DNA from: Bacteriovoracaceae bacterium
GTDB taxonomy: Bacteria; Bdellovibrionota; Bacteriovoracia; Bacteriovoracales; Bacteriovoracaceae
Direction: 5' to 3'
DNA length: 64,000 bases
Assembly (NCBI GenBank): GCA_029865945.1
Contig: JARXAH010000067.1
Span: 1 to 64,000 of the forward strand
Below, piece after piece: positions 1 to 7,638 of this stretch. The position numbers and the translations under genes are program-made. The number at the start of each line of letters is the position of its first letter. The stretch's first letter is position 1. The notes below the pieces were generated by a model, which was given only the letters and a program-made list of their open reading frames with translations, made no database searches and was not told the origin of the DNA.

Positions 1-83
1 ACGTTGAAAGGTCTCAAGAAGTTAACGAAGAAAAAATTAAAAAATATGTCGATGGATTCCAAAAAAATTCGCGGAATATTTAA
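1..83 (+). CDS. 3' end of an unidentified gene cut by the window edge
   Basis: An open frame enters from the left edge (first complete codon at base 3) and stops with TAA at 81-83. It gives about 26 residues rich in Glu, Lys and Asn, like the C-terminal tail of a soluble protein. The next gene starts 86 bases later on the same strand. Nothing in so short a tail identifies a family, and a chance open frame is possible. Confidence 0.4.
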   Translation, partial: VERSQEVNEEKIKKYVDGFQKNSRNI

Positions 84-169
84 GCGATGCGATAACTCAA
101 AACTCTATCTTAGCTGAAATTATTTTCGTTACGATCTATATTACTTATAAATTTGGCACGAAAAAAATC

Positions 170-1669
170 ATGAAAAAAATTCATAGCGATTTTGAAACGT
201 TAGATCTAATGATTAGAAGTAGTGATGCCGTAAATGCAAAAAAATATTTTTTTTCGCTTGTTGAAAAATACAAACATCGAGATTCTGCTGTTATCTTAGG
301 TTCTTATGCAAGGCGATTGAGAATGCCACAAGTTGGATTAGAGATCTTGCGGCCTTACGTACGACCCACTGTTAAAAATTATATAGAGGCCAATGAAGGT
401 GAGACTGCAGAGTATTCTGGGTCATTATTACTCGCAGGTCTAATAACAGAGGGTTTACAATTACTCGCAGACATTAAAAATCCTAATCGCTATCCAAAAA
501 TTTTCCTTATTCAGGCTTTGTCCCACATATCTAGGTGGGATTATCAATCTGCTTATTTTCCTTTGCAGCAAATGCTGAATAGTTTCGATATGGAAATTTC
601 AGATCACGATAGAATTGTTGCTAGTGTGAATTTGGCAGAAGTTTTTATTTTCTTGCATCAACCACATGAAGCCGAAAAATTGATAAACATATTAATTAAG
701 GAAGTTAAAAAACAAAATCTTGTTTTTACCTATTCTAAATGTCTTGAGCTACTTGCGGAGTGTGAATTTCATTTTGGTTCATTAACAACCGCCAAAAAAC
801 TAATTTTGCGATCGATGACGGAAGTAAAAGATACCTCGTCGCCTGGTTATTTTTTTAAATCTAAGTTACTCGCCATGATTGAATCCAGTATGTATCCAGA
901 AAATAATAATTATCAGTTAAATTTTAAACATAAAATTACAGAGGCCATGAATTTGGGGCATTTTGAAAGCGTTCGCGATCTATGGATTAATTGGGGGAGA
1001 ATATATAAAAATGAAAAAATCTTGGAGCAATCATTGTATGGAACTTCTTTGGAAGGTTTTTCCGCTTTCTATGAAAGAAAATATTCTTTAGAGAGTAAAA
1101 AAATGAAACAGAATTTAATTTTTCATCATCCTATAGTTGTCAATGTATGTTGTGATGAAACGTATTTGAAAACTTTTAGTGAAAACCAGACATCAATATC
1201 GAAGAATGTTCAATCTTTAACAACGAGTGTTCAGTTAATGATCTATCATCTCTCTAAAGATATTTTTAGGCCTCCCACTATTTATGACTTATTTAATTTG
1301 CAATATGGTGGAGAATATTTTTCAAAAGATACTTCTCTCAATAAAACTCAGCAAATGATTTATAGAGTTAGGGCCTCAATTGTTGAGGAAAATCTTCCGT
1401 TTGATTTACTCTGTGTTAAGGGAAGATATTTTTTGAAATCAAAAATTAAAAATAAAACTATAAAGTTTGAACTAAATACAGAGGAGGCGTTTGAATTACA
1501 AGTGAGAGGAAAATTTGGCACTCAAGAATTTTCAAGGAAATCATTGAAGTCTCTTTTTATTGATTTATCGTTAAGAACAATTAATCGTGAAATAGATAGC
1601 ATGCTAAAAAAAAATATTATTTCCAAAGTTGGTAGCTATAAAAAAACGAGATACGTATTCGCTGATTAA
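170..1669 (+). CDS. TPR-type protein with C-terminal winged-helix-like domain, probable transcriptional regulator
   Basis: I do not recognise a named family. Residues from about 40 to 310 are helical and repetitive, with paired helices such as VASVNLAEVFIFLHQPHEAE and YSKCLELLAECEFHFGSL, which is the look of TPR repeats. The last 140 residues change character. The segment IYDLFNLQYGG through VKGRYFLKS resembles an OmpR/BTAD-like winged helix. The final 50 residues (SLRTINREIDSMLKKNIISK) read as a second helix-turn-helix with a wing. There is no signal peptide, so a cytoplasmic location is expected. A TPR sensor joined to a DNA-binding end suggests a regulator, but this is inferred from shape only. 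The gene stands alone, with a minus-strand gene ending 158 bases downstream. Confidence 0.55.
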   Translation: MKKIHSDFETLDLMIRSSDAVNAKKYFFSLVEKYKHRDSAVILGSYARRLRMPQVGLEILRPYVRPTVKNYIEANEGETAEYSGSLLLAGLITEGLQLLADIKNPNRYPKIFLIQALSHISRWDYQSAYFPLQQMLNSFDMEISDHDRIVASVNLAEVFIFLHQPHEAEKLINILIKEVKKQNLVFTYSKCLELLAECEFHFGSLTTAKKLILRSMTEVKDTSSPGYFFKSKLLAMIESSMYPENNNYQLNFKHKITEAMNLGHFESVRDLWINWGRIYKNEKILEQSLYGTSLEGFSAFYERKYSLESKKMKQNLIFHHPIVVNVCCDETYLKTFSENQTSISKNVQSLTTSVQLMIYHLSKDIFRPPTIYDLFNLQYGGEYFSKDTSLNKTQQMIYRVRASIVEENLPFDLLCVKGRYFLKSKIKNKTIKFELNTEEAFELQVRGKFGTQEFSRKSLKSLFIDLSLRTINREIDSMLKKNIISKVGSYKKTRYVFAD

Positions 1670-1804
1670 TGGAATAAATTTGGTCTTCTGAGATTTAATT
1701 CCCAATTTATTAAATACCGTCTCTATTTGATCAAATGTCTACTGAGTGCTTGATTTAAAATTTTTTAAAAAAGTGATTCGGAGTCCATTCCGCTTTACTT
1801 AATT

Positions 1805-1830
1805 GTAAATCGGAGTCAACTCCGATTTAC
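1805..1830. terminator. Perfect 12-bp hairpin between convergent genes
   Basis: GTAAATCGGAGT and ACTCCGATTTAC form a perfect 12-bp stem around a 2-base loop. On the plus strand a T-rich stretch (TTTATTTG) follows, so it can end the upstream plus-strand gene. It also contains the TAA stop codon of the minus-strand gene (1827-1829). A looser copy of the motif (GATTCGGAGTCCATTCCGC) lies about 30 bases upstream. Confidence 0.45.
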
Positions 1831-2720
1831 TTTATTTGAGATAAAGGAAGCGCAATGATATCTCTCTGAAGCTTAATACCCAATTTACTAAGTTCTACCT
1901 CAGTCTCATCAAGTTGCATTCCTGGCATGGTAAAGGGAATTTTTGGCCAGCTAAGGAGAAACCAATCATAGTGAAGAGGCATAATCATCTTAGGCATCAT
2001 TTTTTTTGCGTAACCATTAATCCAATCCTCAGTGCTTTTTCGATTGGCCACACCCAAAATTGCTACATCGACTTTAGGAAGCGTATTCATGATAGATTCA
2101 ATTGGCTGTCCACCTTGATCCAAATAAATATTTCCACTTGGATGCTCAATTAAATAGCACCACGTATCACCCACGCGGTAGTCATAAAAATTTAGTTGAT
2201 TATTTTCACTCACCATTCCTTCTGCAAAATGCCAATCAATCCACTGGATGATCGCCGCGTGGGGGCGCAAGAAGGGAGTAACTTTGAATTCTCCTAAGAT
2301 AATGGGCGTATGATCCACCATATCTGTTAGAAAAACTGGACGATTCGTTATTGATTCGTATGCTTTAGATAACCTCTGTATCGAAGTTGTCCCGTAAATG
2401 GGAGCATGAAATTTAGCAGAAAACCATGGCACATCCACCGCGTGATCAAAGTGGGTGTGGCTAATAAATTGAGCATCAAGCTTTTTGATTTGAAACTCTT
2501 TTACTTTTTCTTCCAGAAGTTCATCATTAGGTAAAAATTGTTCATTAAATAGCCAATGTTTTAGTTGAGGTCTTGTAAAAGTTAAATCAAAACCAATGTC
2601 TGTTTTTCCATCAGAAATTAAGACGCCAGCAATGGAAGTCCATTTGATTGTGATAGCAAACGATTTCATTGAAGAAAATAAAATAAAAAAAAGAATCAAA
2701 AATGATTTATAAAAGTTCAT
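1827..2720 (-). CDS. Exported metallo-beta-lactamase-fold hydrolase
   Basis: This is an MBL-fold metallohydrolase of 297 residues. The zinc-binding signature HTHFDH is present, with later His/Asp positions in YLDQGGQ and MPLHYDWF. The frame is open 45 codons further upstream, but that part would overlap queC and looks non-coding. Starting at the ATG at 2718-2720 gives a clean signal peptide (MNFYKSFLILFFILFSS, then MKSFA), so I chose that start and expect a periplasmic protein. It lies 10 bases downstream of queC on the same strand, probably in the pgm-queC transcript. The substrate is unknown. The family covers lactonases, N-acyl-phosphatidylethanolamine-type phospholipases and UlaG-like enzymes. 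Confidence 0.8.
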   Translation of the reverse strand: MNFYKSFLILFFILFSSMKSFAITIKWTSIAGVLISDGKTDIGFDLTFTRPQLKHWLFNEQFLPNDELLEEKVKEFQIKKLDAQFISHTHFDHAVDVPWFSAKFHAPIYGTTSIQRLSKAYESITNRPVFLTDMVDHTPIILGEFKVTPFLRPHAAIIQWIDWHFAEGMVSENNQLNFYDYRVGDTWCYLIEHPSGNIYLDQGGQPIESIMNTLPKVDVAILGVANRKSTEDWINGYAKKMMPKMIMPLHYDWFLLSWPKIPFTMPGMQLDETEVELSKLGIKLQRDIIALPLSQIK

Positions 2721-2730
2721 GAAAATTTCT

Positions 2731-3432
2731 CTATTGTTGATAAGGAATAACATCTGATTTCTTAATCGCCTCGAACGCCTGCAAACGCAACAAACAAGAG
2801 TCACACTTGCCGCATGCTTCGCCCGAACTTTGGTAACAACTCCAGGTTTTATCAAGCGGCGCCTTCCAGTTAACTAAATCGTCCACGATTTTTTCTTTTT
2901 TGGCAGCAATTAAGGGAGTCACGATCTTAATTTTCCCTTCCCTCGATCCAAGCCGAATGAGTTCATTAAAGGATTGATAGTATTCTGGACGACAATCCGG
3001 ATAACCATGTCCATCTTCACTCACGGCCCCTATGTGGACCTCGTCGATATTTTCATTTTCCGCCCACGCGAGAGCTAGTGATAAAAAGATGGTATTCCTA
3101 AAGGGAACATAACTAGTCGGTAAGGTTTTACTTACGCTATCAATTCCACTTACGTTAACTTTCACGTCGTGAGAGGTGAGAGAAGATTTTGCAATTTGGG
3201 GAAGAAAATTTAAATTTAAGATTCGCCTCCGATCTATTCCAATTTGATAAAATTCACAACACTCCTTAAAAGATTTTTCTTCTTGTGCTTGAGTTTTTTG
3301 TCCGTATTGAAAATGGAGTGCAAAAACTTCACACTTCGGGTGCTCCATCATCACGCTGGCAATCAACCACAACGAATCCATGCCACCAGAAAATAAAACC
3401 AATACTCTTTTTGATTTAGTTTTTGATTTCAC
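2731..3432 (-). CDS. queC: 7-cyano-7-deazaguanine synthase QueC (copy 1)
   Basis: QueC converts 7-carboxy-7-deazaguanine to preQ0 using ATP and ammonia, on the way to queuosine in tRNA. The PP-loop motif SGGMDS is near residue 15. The substrate-site motif SEDGHGYPDCRPEYY is intact. The C-terminal zinc cluster is complete (SCYQSSGEACGKCDSC). Length (233 residues) is normal. It starts with GTG inside the stop of the upstream pgm gene (GTGA overlap), which implies translational coupling. A second, divergent QueC lies at 18966-19673, and no other queuosine-pathway gene is in the window. Of the two copies this one keeps the more canonical YPDCR substrate motif. Confidence 0.93.
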   Translation of the reverse strand: MKSKTKSKRVLVLFSGGMDSLWLIASVMMEHPKCEVFALHFQYGQKTQAQEEKSFKECCEFYQIGIDRRRILNLNFLPQIAKSSLTSHDVKVNVSGIDSVSKTLPTSYVPFRNTIFLSLALAWAENENIDEVHIGAVSEDGHGYPDCRPEYYQSFNELIRLGSREGKIKIVTPLIAAKKEKIVDDLVNWKAPLDKTWSCYQSSGEACGKCDSCLLRLQAFEAIKKSDVIPYQQ

Positions 3433-5177
3433 GATTGAAACCCCTTCATGATTTCATCAATCTTTGATTTATATTGCTTCGCCACCACCGCCAATTTTTC
3501 TTTTTTTATTTCAAGTTCATTATTCGTTTCATCTTTTAACATGAGGTAGAATTTTATTTTTGGCTCAGTCCCTGACGGCCGCAAATACAGCTCAACGCCG
3601 CCCCTAAATTCTAATTTGATTAAATCACTGGCCGGTAGTCCTAGTGTGCCCCCAGGTGCAAAATCCCAGATTTTTTCGATCTTAGAATCACCAAACCATT
3701 TTGCTAGTACACTTTTATCTCGAGATTGCTCCATGAGTTTTTGCATTAATTCCATGCCTTTAATCCCCGGAAGCGTATAGCTATAAACTTGGTCATAAAA
3801 ATATCCAAAAGTTTCATAAAGCAAATCGAGCGCAGCACGAACGTTTCGGCCATGAAACTGATGCCACAGCGCCATTTCTGCAAAAAGCGCAGCACTAGAT
3901 AACCCATCTTTATCACGAACATTTTTGTGAGACATGCTTCCAAAGGATTCTTCCGAAGCAAATAAAAAAGAAAAAACTTCTTTCTTGTCTTCCAGTTCCT
4001 TAATTTTTTTTGCCATCCATTTAAAGCCAGTTAGAGTTGAAAAAATCTGTACTCCAAAATGTTTACAGATTTTATCTTGCATCGTTGAACTAACTAACGA
4101 TTTAAGGACGATCCCACAGGTAGGCAAGCTTCCCAGTTTGGAGAGCTGATCAAGCTTATATTGAAGCATCAAATTATTTATTTCATTGCCGCTTAAAAAA
4201 ACCGCTTTTCCTCCATCATTAACAACTATGCCCATTCGATCAGCATCCGGATCATTGCCAATCGCAAAAGAGGCCTTCTTCTCAATCATGAGATCACTGG
4301 CCATCTTGAGTGCCGCAGGTTCTTCCGGATTGGGTTTGGGTGCCGTGGGAAAATTTCCATCGGGATTTTTTTGCACTTTTACAATCGTGTAATTTTTGAA
4401 ACCGAGCCTCTGCATAAGAGGTTCGAAAATTCTCGCCCCGGTCCCGTGAAGTGGTGTGTAAATAAAATTTAAATCACTTCCATGATTTTTAACTAATATT
4501 TTTTGAAGACACTCATCTTCAATCTTTTGAAAGTAGTGATTTTCAAGCGTTTCATTAATGATAATTTCTTTGGCGCCTTCCAATCGCTCAATTAAATTCC
4601 AATTTTCACTAATTTTTTCATAGTGCCTCATCATCAAATCATCGTAAGGATCAGTGACTTGTGCTCCATCATCCCAATAAACTTTGAGTCCATTATAATC
4701 TTTGGGATTGTGACTTGCCGTGATCATGATTCCTGCATCGGCCTGCATTTCTCGAATGGCAAAACTTAATAAGGGAGTAGGGGTTGGTTCACCAAACGCA
4801 AAACATTCAATCTCATTAGCACTCAGGACTTCCACACAAGCGGCCAATAAATCTCTCGAACTCAAGCGTGAATCAAACGACAGGACAACTTTGAGCTTAC
4901 TTTTTTTGCCCTTCGCTTCATGTAGACTGCTCGCCAAAGCCTGGGCAGCAATCCTTGCGTTGAAAATATTTAACTTATTGGGCCCAATTCCCACGATCCC
5001 TCTGAGCCCTGCCGTCCCAAAAGTGAGCTCCTTGCAAAAGGATTCAAGTAAATCTTTGCTATCGCCTCGCTCGGCCTTATCCAATAAATGTGCAATCTCG
5101 TCTTTACTTGATTGGCCTATGGAATTTTGCTTGAGCCAAAAGGCCGCCTTTTTTTGCGATATACTTAACAAATCCAT
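3429..5177 (-). CDS. pgm: Phosphoglucomutase / phosphomannomutase (alpha-D-phosphohexomutase family)
   Basis: This 582-residue enzyme interconverts hexose 1- and 6-phosphates, feeding sugar-nucleotide and glycogen metabolism in the cytoplasm. All four family motifs are visible: the phosphoserine loop TASHNPKDYNG, the metal loop GNDPDADRMG, the sugar-recognition loop ASEESFGSMSH and the phosphate-binding loop RPSGTEPKIKF. Length matches the long PgcA/PGM2-like subgroup rather than the 450-residue AlgC/GlmM group, so a phosphopentomutase side activity cannot be excluded. An AAGGA-type ribosome site lies just before the ATG. It is the first gene of a three-gene minus-strand unit with queC and the metallohydrolase. 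Confidence 0.9.
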   Translation of the reverse strand: MDLLSISQKKAAFWLKQNSIGQSSKDEIAHLLDKAERGDSKDLLESFCKELTFGTAGLRGIVGIGPNKLNIFNARIAAQALASSLHEAKGKKSKLKVVLSFDSRLSSRDLLAACVEVLSANEIECFAFGEPTPTPLLSFAIREMQADAGIMITASHNPKDYNGLKVYWDDGAQVTDPYDDLMMRHYEKISENWNLIERLEGAKEIIINETLENHYFQKIEDECLQKILVKNHGSDLNFIYTPLHGTGARIFEPLMQRLGFKNYTIVKVQKNPDGNFPTAPKPNPEEPAALKMASDLMIEKKASFAIGNDPDADRMGIVVNDGGKAVFLSGNEINNLMLQYKLDQLSKLGSLPTCGIVLKSLVSSTMQDKICKHFGVQIFSTLTGFKWMAKKIKELEDKKEVFSFLFASEESFGSMSHKNVRDKDGLSSAALFAEMALWHQFHGRNVRAALDLLYETFGYFYDQVYSYTLPGIKGMELMQKLMEQSRDKSVLAKWFGDSKIEKIWDFAPGGTLGLPASDLIKLEFRGGVELYLRPSGTEPKIKFYLMLKDETNNELEIKKEKLAVVAKQYKSKIDEIMKGFQS

Positions 5178-5248
5178 ATATATCCTTTATAAATCCCTTA
5201 TAAGTCTAAAATAAGATCCCATCATCCAATAGAGGTTCAATATAATAT

Positions 5249-5500
5249 ATGAGCAATCCAAAAAACAAACATCAGCAAAACATTCCCGGCCCATGGTACA
5301 CCACACATCCAGATGATGAGGATGGAGAAGGATGTATCGCCTGCAACGTATGTTATTCAGGTGCTCCAGATTTTTTTGCAGAGGACGATCAAGGAAATGC
5401 TTACGTAAAAAAACAACCGGTCACCGATGAAGATAAGGCATTATGTCAGGAACAAATGGACTGTTGCCCAGTAGGCTCCATCGGCAACAACGGCCAATAG
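5249..5500 (+). CDS. Small 4Fe-4S ferredoxin
   Basis: This 83-residue acidic protein has the ligand pattern of single-cluster ferredoxins: CIACNVC, followed by YSGAPDFF, and a distal cysteine in CCPVGSI. It would act as a one-electron carrier in the cytoplasm. No oxidoreductase partner sits beside it. It is transcribed divergently from pgm across a 71-base gap and convergently with the acyltransferase gene, whose stop is 10 bases away. The ribosome site (AGAGG) is unusually far from the ATG, so the exact start is not certain. Confidence 0.85.
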   Translation: MSNPKNKHQQNIPGPWYTTHPDDEDGEGCIACNVCYSGAPDFFAEDDQGNAYVKKQPVTDEDKALCQEQMDCCPVGSIGNNGQ

Positions 5501-5509
5501 CAAAATATT

Positions 5510-6250
5510 TTATGAAATCTCATTAAATTTTGCTAAGTGGGCCTTCTTTCGTTCTTCCAAGAATTCCACAAATCTCTTTTTAAAATTTCGATCGCCATCG
5601 CCAGTGAGTTGATCGCTGGCCATTTCATCTAAAAGTCTAGATTTTAGCTCCACGATATCAAAAATTTCCAGCGCCACTTGAATGCGCTTAAAAAGTTTGG
5701 GAATCAATTGTCCCGGACGCTGAATGTGATGGAGGCCACCACTAGTCACAATTAGAAATTGACCCTCGGGAATTTTAAAAATAACATCCGCAATTCCAGG
5801 CCGAATATCCATGGGACGGCCATGCTTATCTAAACCTTTGGACCTCATCATTCGCCCTTCAGGTAAAATGACGACCAGAGATTTATGGTCGATTTTGTTT
5901 AAAAAATGCTCCCACGACGAATCGCGCTTTCTGGAAATGGGAACAATATTTTGGCCAAGAAGTGAAAAAAAAATCCCCACTACTTTGCGATTCATGGTGA
6001 TGTCGGCCGCTGGCGCCACGGAATATTTTGCCACTCGCCACAGCTCCGAAAACGGATAAAGCGCCACAAAAATGGGTTCGTAGAGTGAAGTGTGGTTTAA
6101 GACCCCGATACATTTTATTTGTCTCCACTCATTTGGATACGGAGAAAGCCAGTGTTCCTCAAAGCGGAAAAAAATTTTGGCCAAAATCTTGGTAAGTGAG
6201 AGGGTCAAAAACACTAAAAATGTCTTGAATGTATGTTGATAAAAAGACAT
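5510..6250 (-). CDS. PlsC-like 1-acyl-glycerol-3-phosphate acyltransferase
   Basis: Members transfer an acyl chain to lysophosphatidic acid or a related lipid at the inner membrane. The glycine-rich block PEGRMMRS is the family's motif III. The catalytic block reads NHTSLYEP, which is HX4E where the family normally has HX4D; the acidic residue is kept but lengthened. An N-terminal hydrophobic segment (FLVFLTLSLTKILAKIFF) anchors it. I start at the ATG at 6248-6250 because a strong GGAGG lies 9 bases upstream; 14 further codons are open but lack this site. It is divergent from infA. Acting on another acyl acceptor, such as a lyso-ornithine lipid, is possible. Confidence 0.8.
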   Translation of the reverse strand: MSFYQHTFKTFLVFLTLSLTKILAKIFFRFEEHWLSPYPNEWRQIKCIGVLNHTSLYEPIFVALYPFSELWRVAKYSVAPAADITMNRKVVGIFFSLLGQNIVPISRKRDSSWEHFLNKIDHKSLVVILPEGRMMRSKGLDKHGRPMDIRPGIADVIFKIPEGQFLIVTSGGLHHIQRPGQLIPKLFKRIQVALEIFDIVELKSRLLDEMASDQLTGDGDRNFKKRFVEFLEERKKAHLAKFNEIS

Positions 6251-6324
6251 TAGGACTATTTCCTCCAATTGGTGTACAATTTCTAACACCAAATACTAAA
6301 ATTCGCGAAAAGGAAAGACCATTT

Positions 6325-6597
6325 ATGGCCAAAGAAGATCTCATTGAAGTTGATGGAGTGGTGACCGAAGTTCACGCTCATGGAAATTACACCGTAAAAC
6401 TTGATAACGGCCATACTCTTTCCGCAAAGTTATCTGGAAAAATGCGAAAATTTTTTATTAAAGTTATTCGAGGTGACCGAGTTACTATTGGTATTTCGCC
6501 CTATGATAAAACTCATGGTTTAATTATGTTTAGACATAAACCAGGTGGTTCCAGGCCTGGCCAGGATTCGGTTGGCGGAAGTGGTGGAAAGAATTAA
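6325..6597 (+). CDS. infA: Translation initiation factor IF-1 with Gly-rich tail
   Basis: IF-1 occupies the ribosomal A site during initiation. The protein begins MAKEDLIEVDGVVTEV, a typical IF-1 start, and holds one S1/OB fold with GNYTVKLDNGH and GDRVTIGISPYD. The ATG at 6325 follows an AGGAAAG ribosome site; the open frame further upstream is spurious. Canonical IF-1 ends near residue 72, whereas here about 17 extra residues rich in Gly and Ser follow (GGSRPGQDSVGGSGGKN). The next gene starts 16 bases downstream and may be cotranscribed. Confidence 0.93.
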   Translation: MAKEDLIEVDGVVTEVHAHGNYTVKLDNGHTLSAKLSGKMRKFFIKVIRGDRVTIGISPYDKTHGLIMFRHKPGGSRPGQDSVGGSGGKN

Positions 6598-6613
6598 GGA
6601 GCGTCAGTATTTT

Positions 6614-7576
6614 ATGAATCTAAATCTCAATTGGATGCATTGGATATTGTTTGCCCTCGTTTCCTCCTTTACCCTAAGTCATACCCTTTTTCCTATAACC
6701 ATGGCAGAGACATCCAAAGTTCAAACTACTACTACGACGAGCGCTCCATCGAATTGCGAGGAATGGTTATCTTTATTCCCAGGAACTTTTGACAAAGCGG
6801 AATTGAAGAAAGTTTGTGCCAATACTGCCCAGCTACCTAATTGTGAAAGTCAAGAAGGTCATCACCCCATCATTCATTTTGATCAAAATGGACTTCCCCA
6901 AGGTAAAAAAATTCTCGTCTTTTCTTTGTTTCATGGTGATGAGTATCCAGCAGGGTCCATGGCGCGAGATTGGATGTTAAGACTGAGTACCTTAAAAAAC
7001 GGAAGAAATAATTGGAGAATTATCCCTATCGTTAATCCTGATGGAGTACTTGCTAAAACAAGAGTGAACGCTCGTGGTGTTGACCTTAACCGAAATCTTC
7101 CGACAGAAAAATGGCAATCCGAAGCGGCCCACCGATGGGAGCAAATAGAGAAAAAAGATACAAGACGATTTCCTGGTGGCAATCAGGCCAGCGAGTTAGA
7201 AGTTAAATGTGTCATGAAACAAATTGAAGATTTTAAGCCAGATTTCATTGTGAGTATTCATACTCCTTACGGACTACTTGACTTTGATGGCCCTGAAAAA
7301 CAAAAAAATCCTCCGGTAAAAGATTTACCCTGGAAGCGTCTTGGAAATTATCCCGGAAGCTTAGGCAGATTTATGTGGGCCGAAAGAAGTATTCCCGTAC
7401 TCACGATTGAACTTAAAGGAAATAAATTTGATCAGACTCAAACCTATGTTTCTCACTTGCAAGATGTTATTGGAACTGTTGCGATTACCTCAGATAGTTT
7501 TGGTCCCAAAGAGAAGGCGATGGTGAAGCAAGCTGTTTTGGGTAGCGATTCAAATAGTAATAAAAAACTAGAATAA
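6614..7576 (+). CDS. Exported M14-family zinc carboxypeptidase, MpaA-like
   Basis: All M14 catalytic elements can be read: zinc ligands in FHGDEYPAGS (HxxE), the substrate-binding Asn-Arg in VNARGVDLNRNLP, a zinc His in SIHTPYG and the catalytic Glu in LTIELKGN. NPDG and NARGVDLNRN are typical of murein-peptide amidase MpaA relatives, so cleavage of a gamma-D-Glu-meso-Dap bond is a reasonable guess. I start at the ATG at 6614, after AAGGAG, which gives a signal peptide (MNLNLNWMHWILFALVSSF) and 320 residues. Unlike cytoplasmic MpaA this copy is therefore predicted to be exported, which would suit peptidoglycan turnover in the periplasm. Confidence 0.82.
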   Translation: MNLNLNWMHWILFALVSSFTLSHTLFPITMAETSKVQTTTTTSAPSNCEEWLSLFPGTFDKAELKKVCANTAQLPNCESQEGHHPIIHFDQNGLPQGKKILVFSLFHGDEYPAGSMARDWMLRLSTLKNGRNNWRIIPIVNPDGVLAKTRVNARGVDLNRNLPTEKWQSEAAHRWEQIEKKDTRRFPGGNQASELEVKCVMKQIEDFKPDFIVSIHTPYGLLDFDGPEKQKNPPVKDLPWKRLGNYPGSLGRFMWAERSIPVLTIELKGNKFDQTQTYVSHLQDVIGTVAITSDSFGPKEKAMVKQAVLGSDSNSNKKLE

Positions 7577-7585
7577 ATAACTTTC

Positions 7586-7615
7586 TTGTCCGAAAGATCC
7601 TATAGATCCTATCAA
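7586..7615 (+). promoter_or_regulatory. Possible promoter for lysS-leuS
   Basis: TTGTCC (7586-7591) and TATCAA (7610-7615) are separated by 18 bases, each matching four of six sigma70 consensus positions. It lies 24 bases before the lysS start in a gap that also has a direct repeat (GATCCTAT twice). This is suggestive only. Confidence 0.3.
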
Positions 7616-7638
7616 TCCATAAACTAGAGAAAAAAATT

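Noticed and set aside
2721-2855. N-terminal extension of the metallohydrolase into queC
   Set aside because: It places 45 Arg/Cys/Val-rich residues before an evident signal peptide and overlaps the coding sequence of queC.
4720-5214. A 164-codon open frame antisense to pgm
   Set aside because: pgm is unambiguous on the minus strand with all four catalytic motifs; the antisense frame has no ribosome site or family features.
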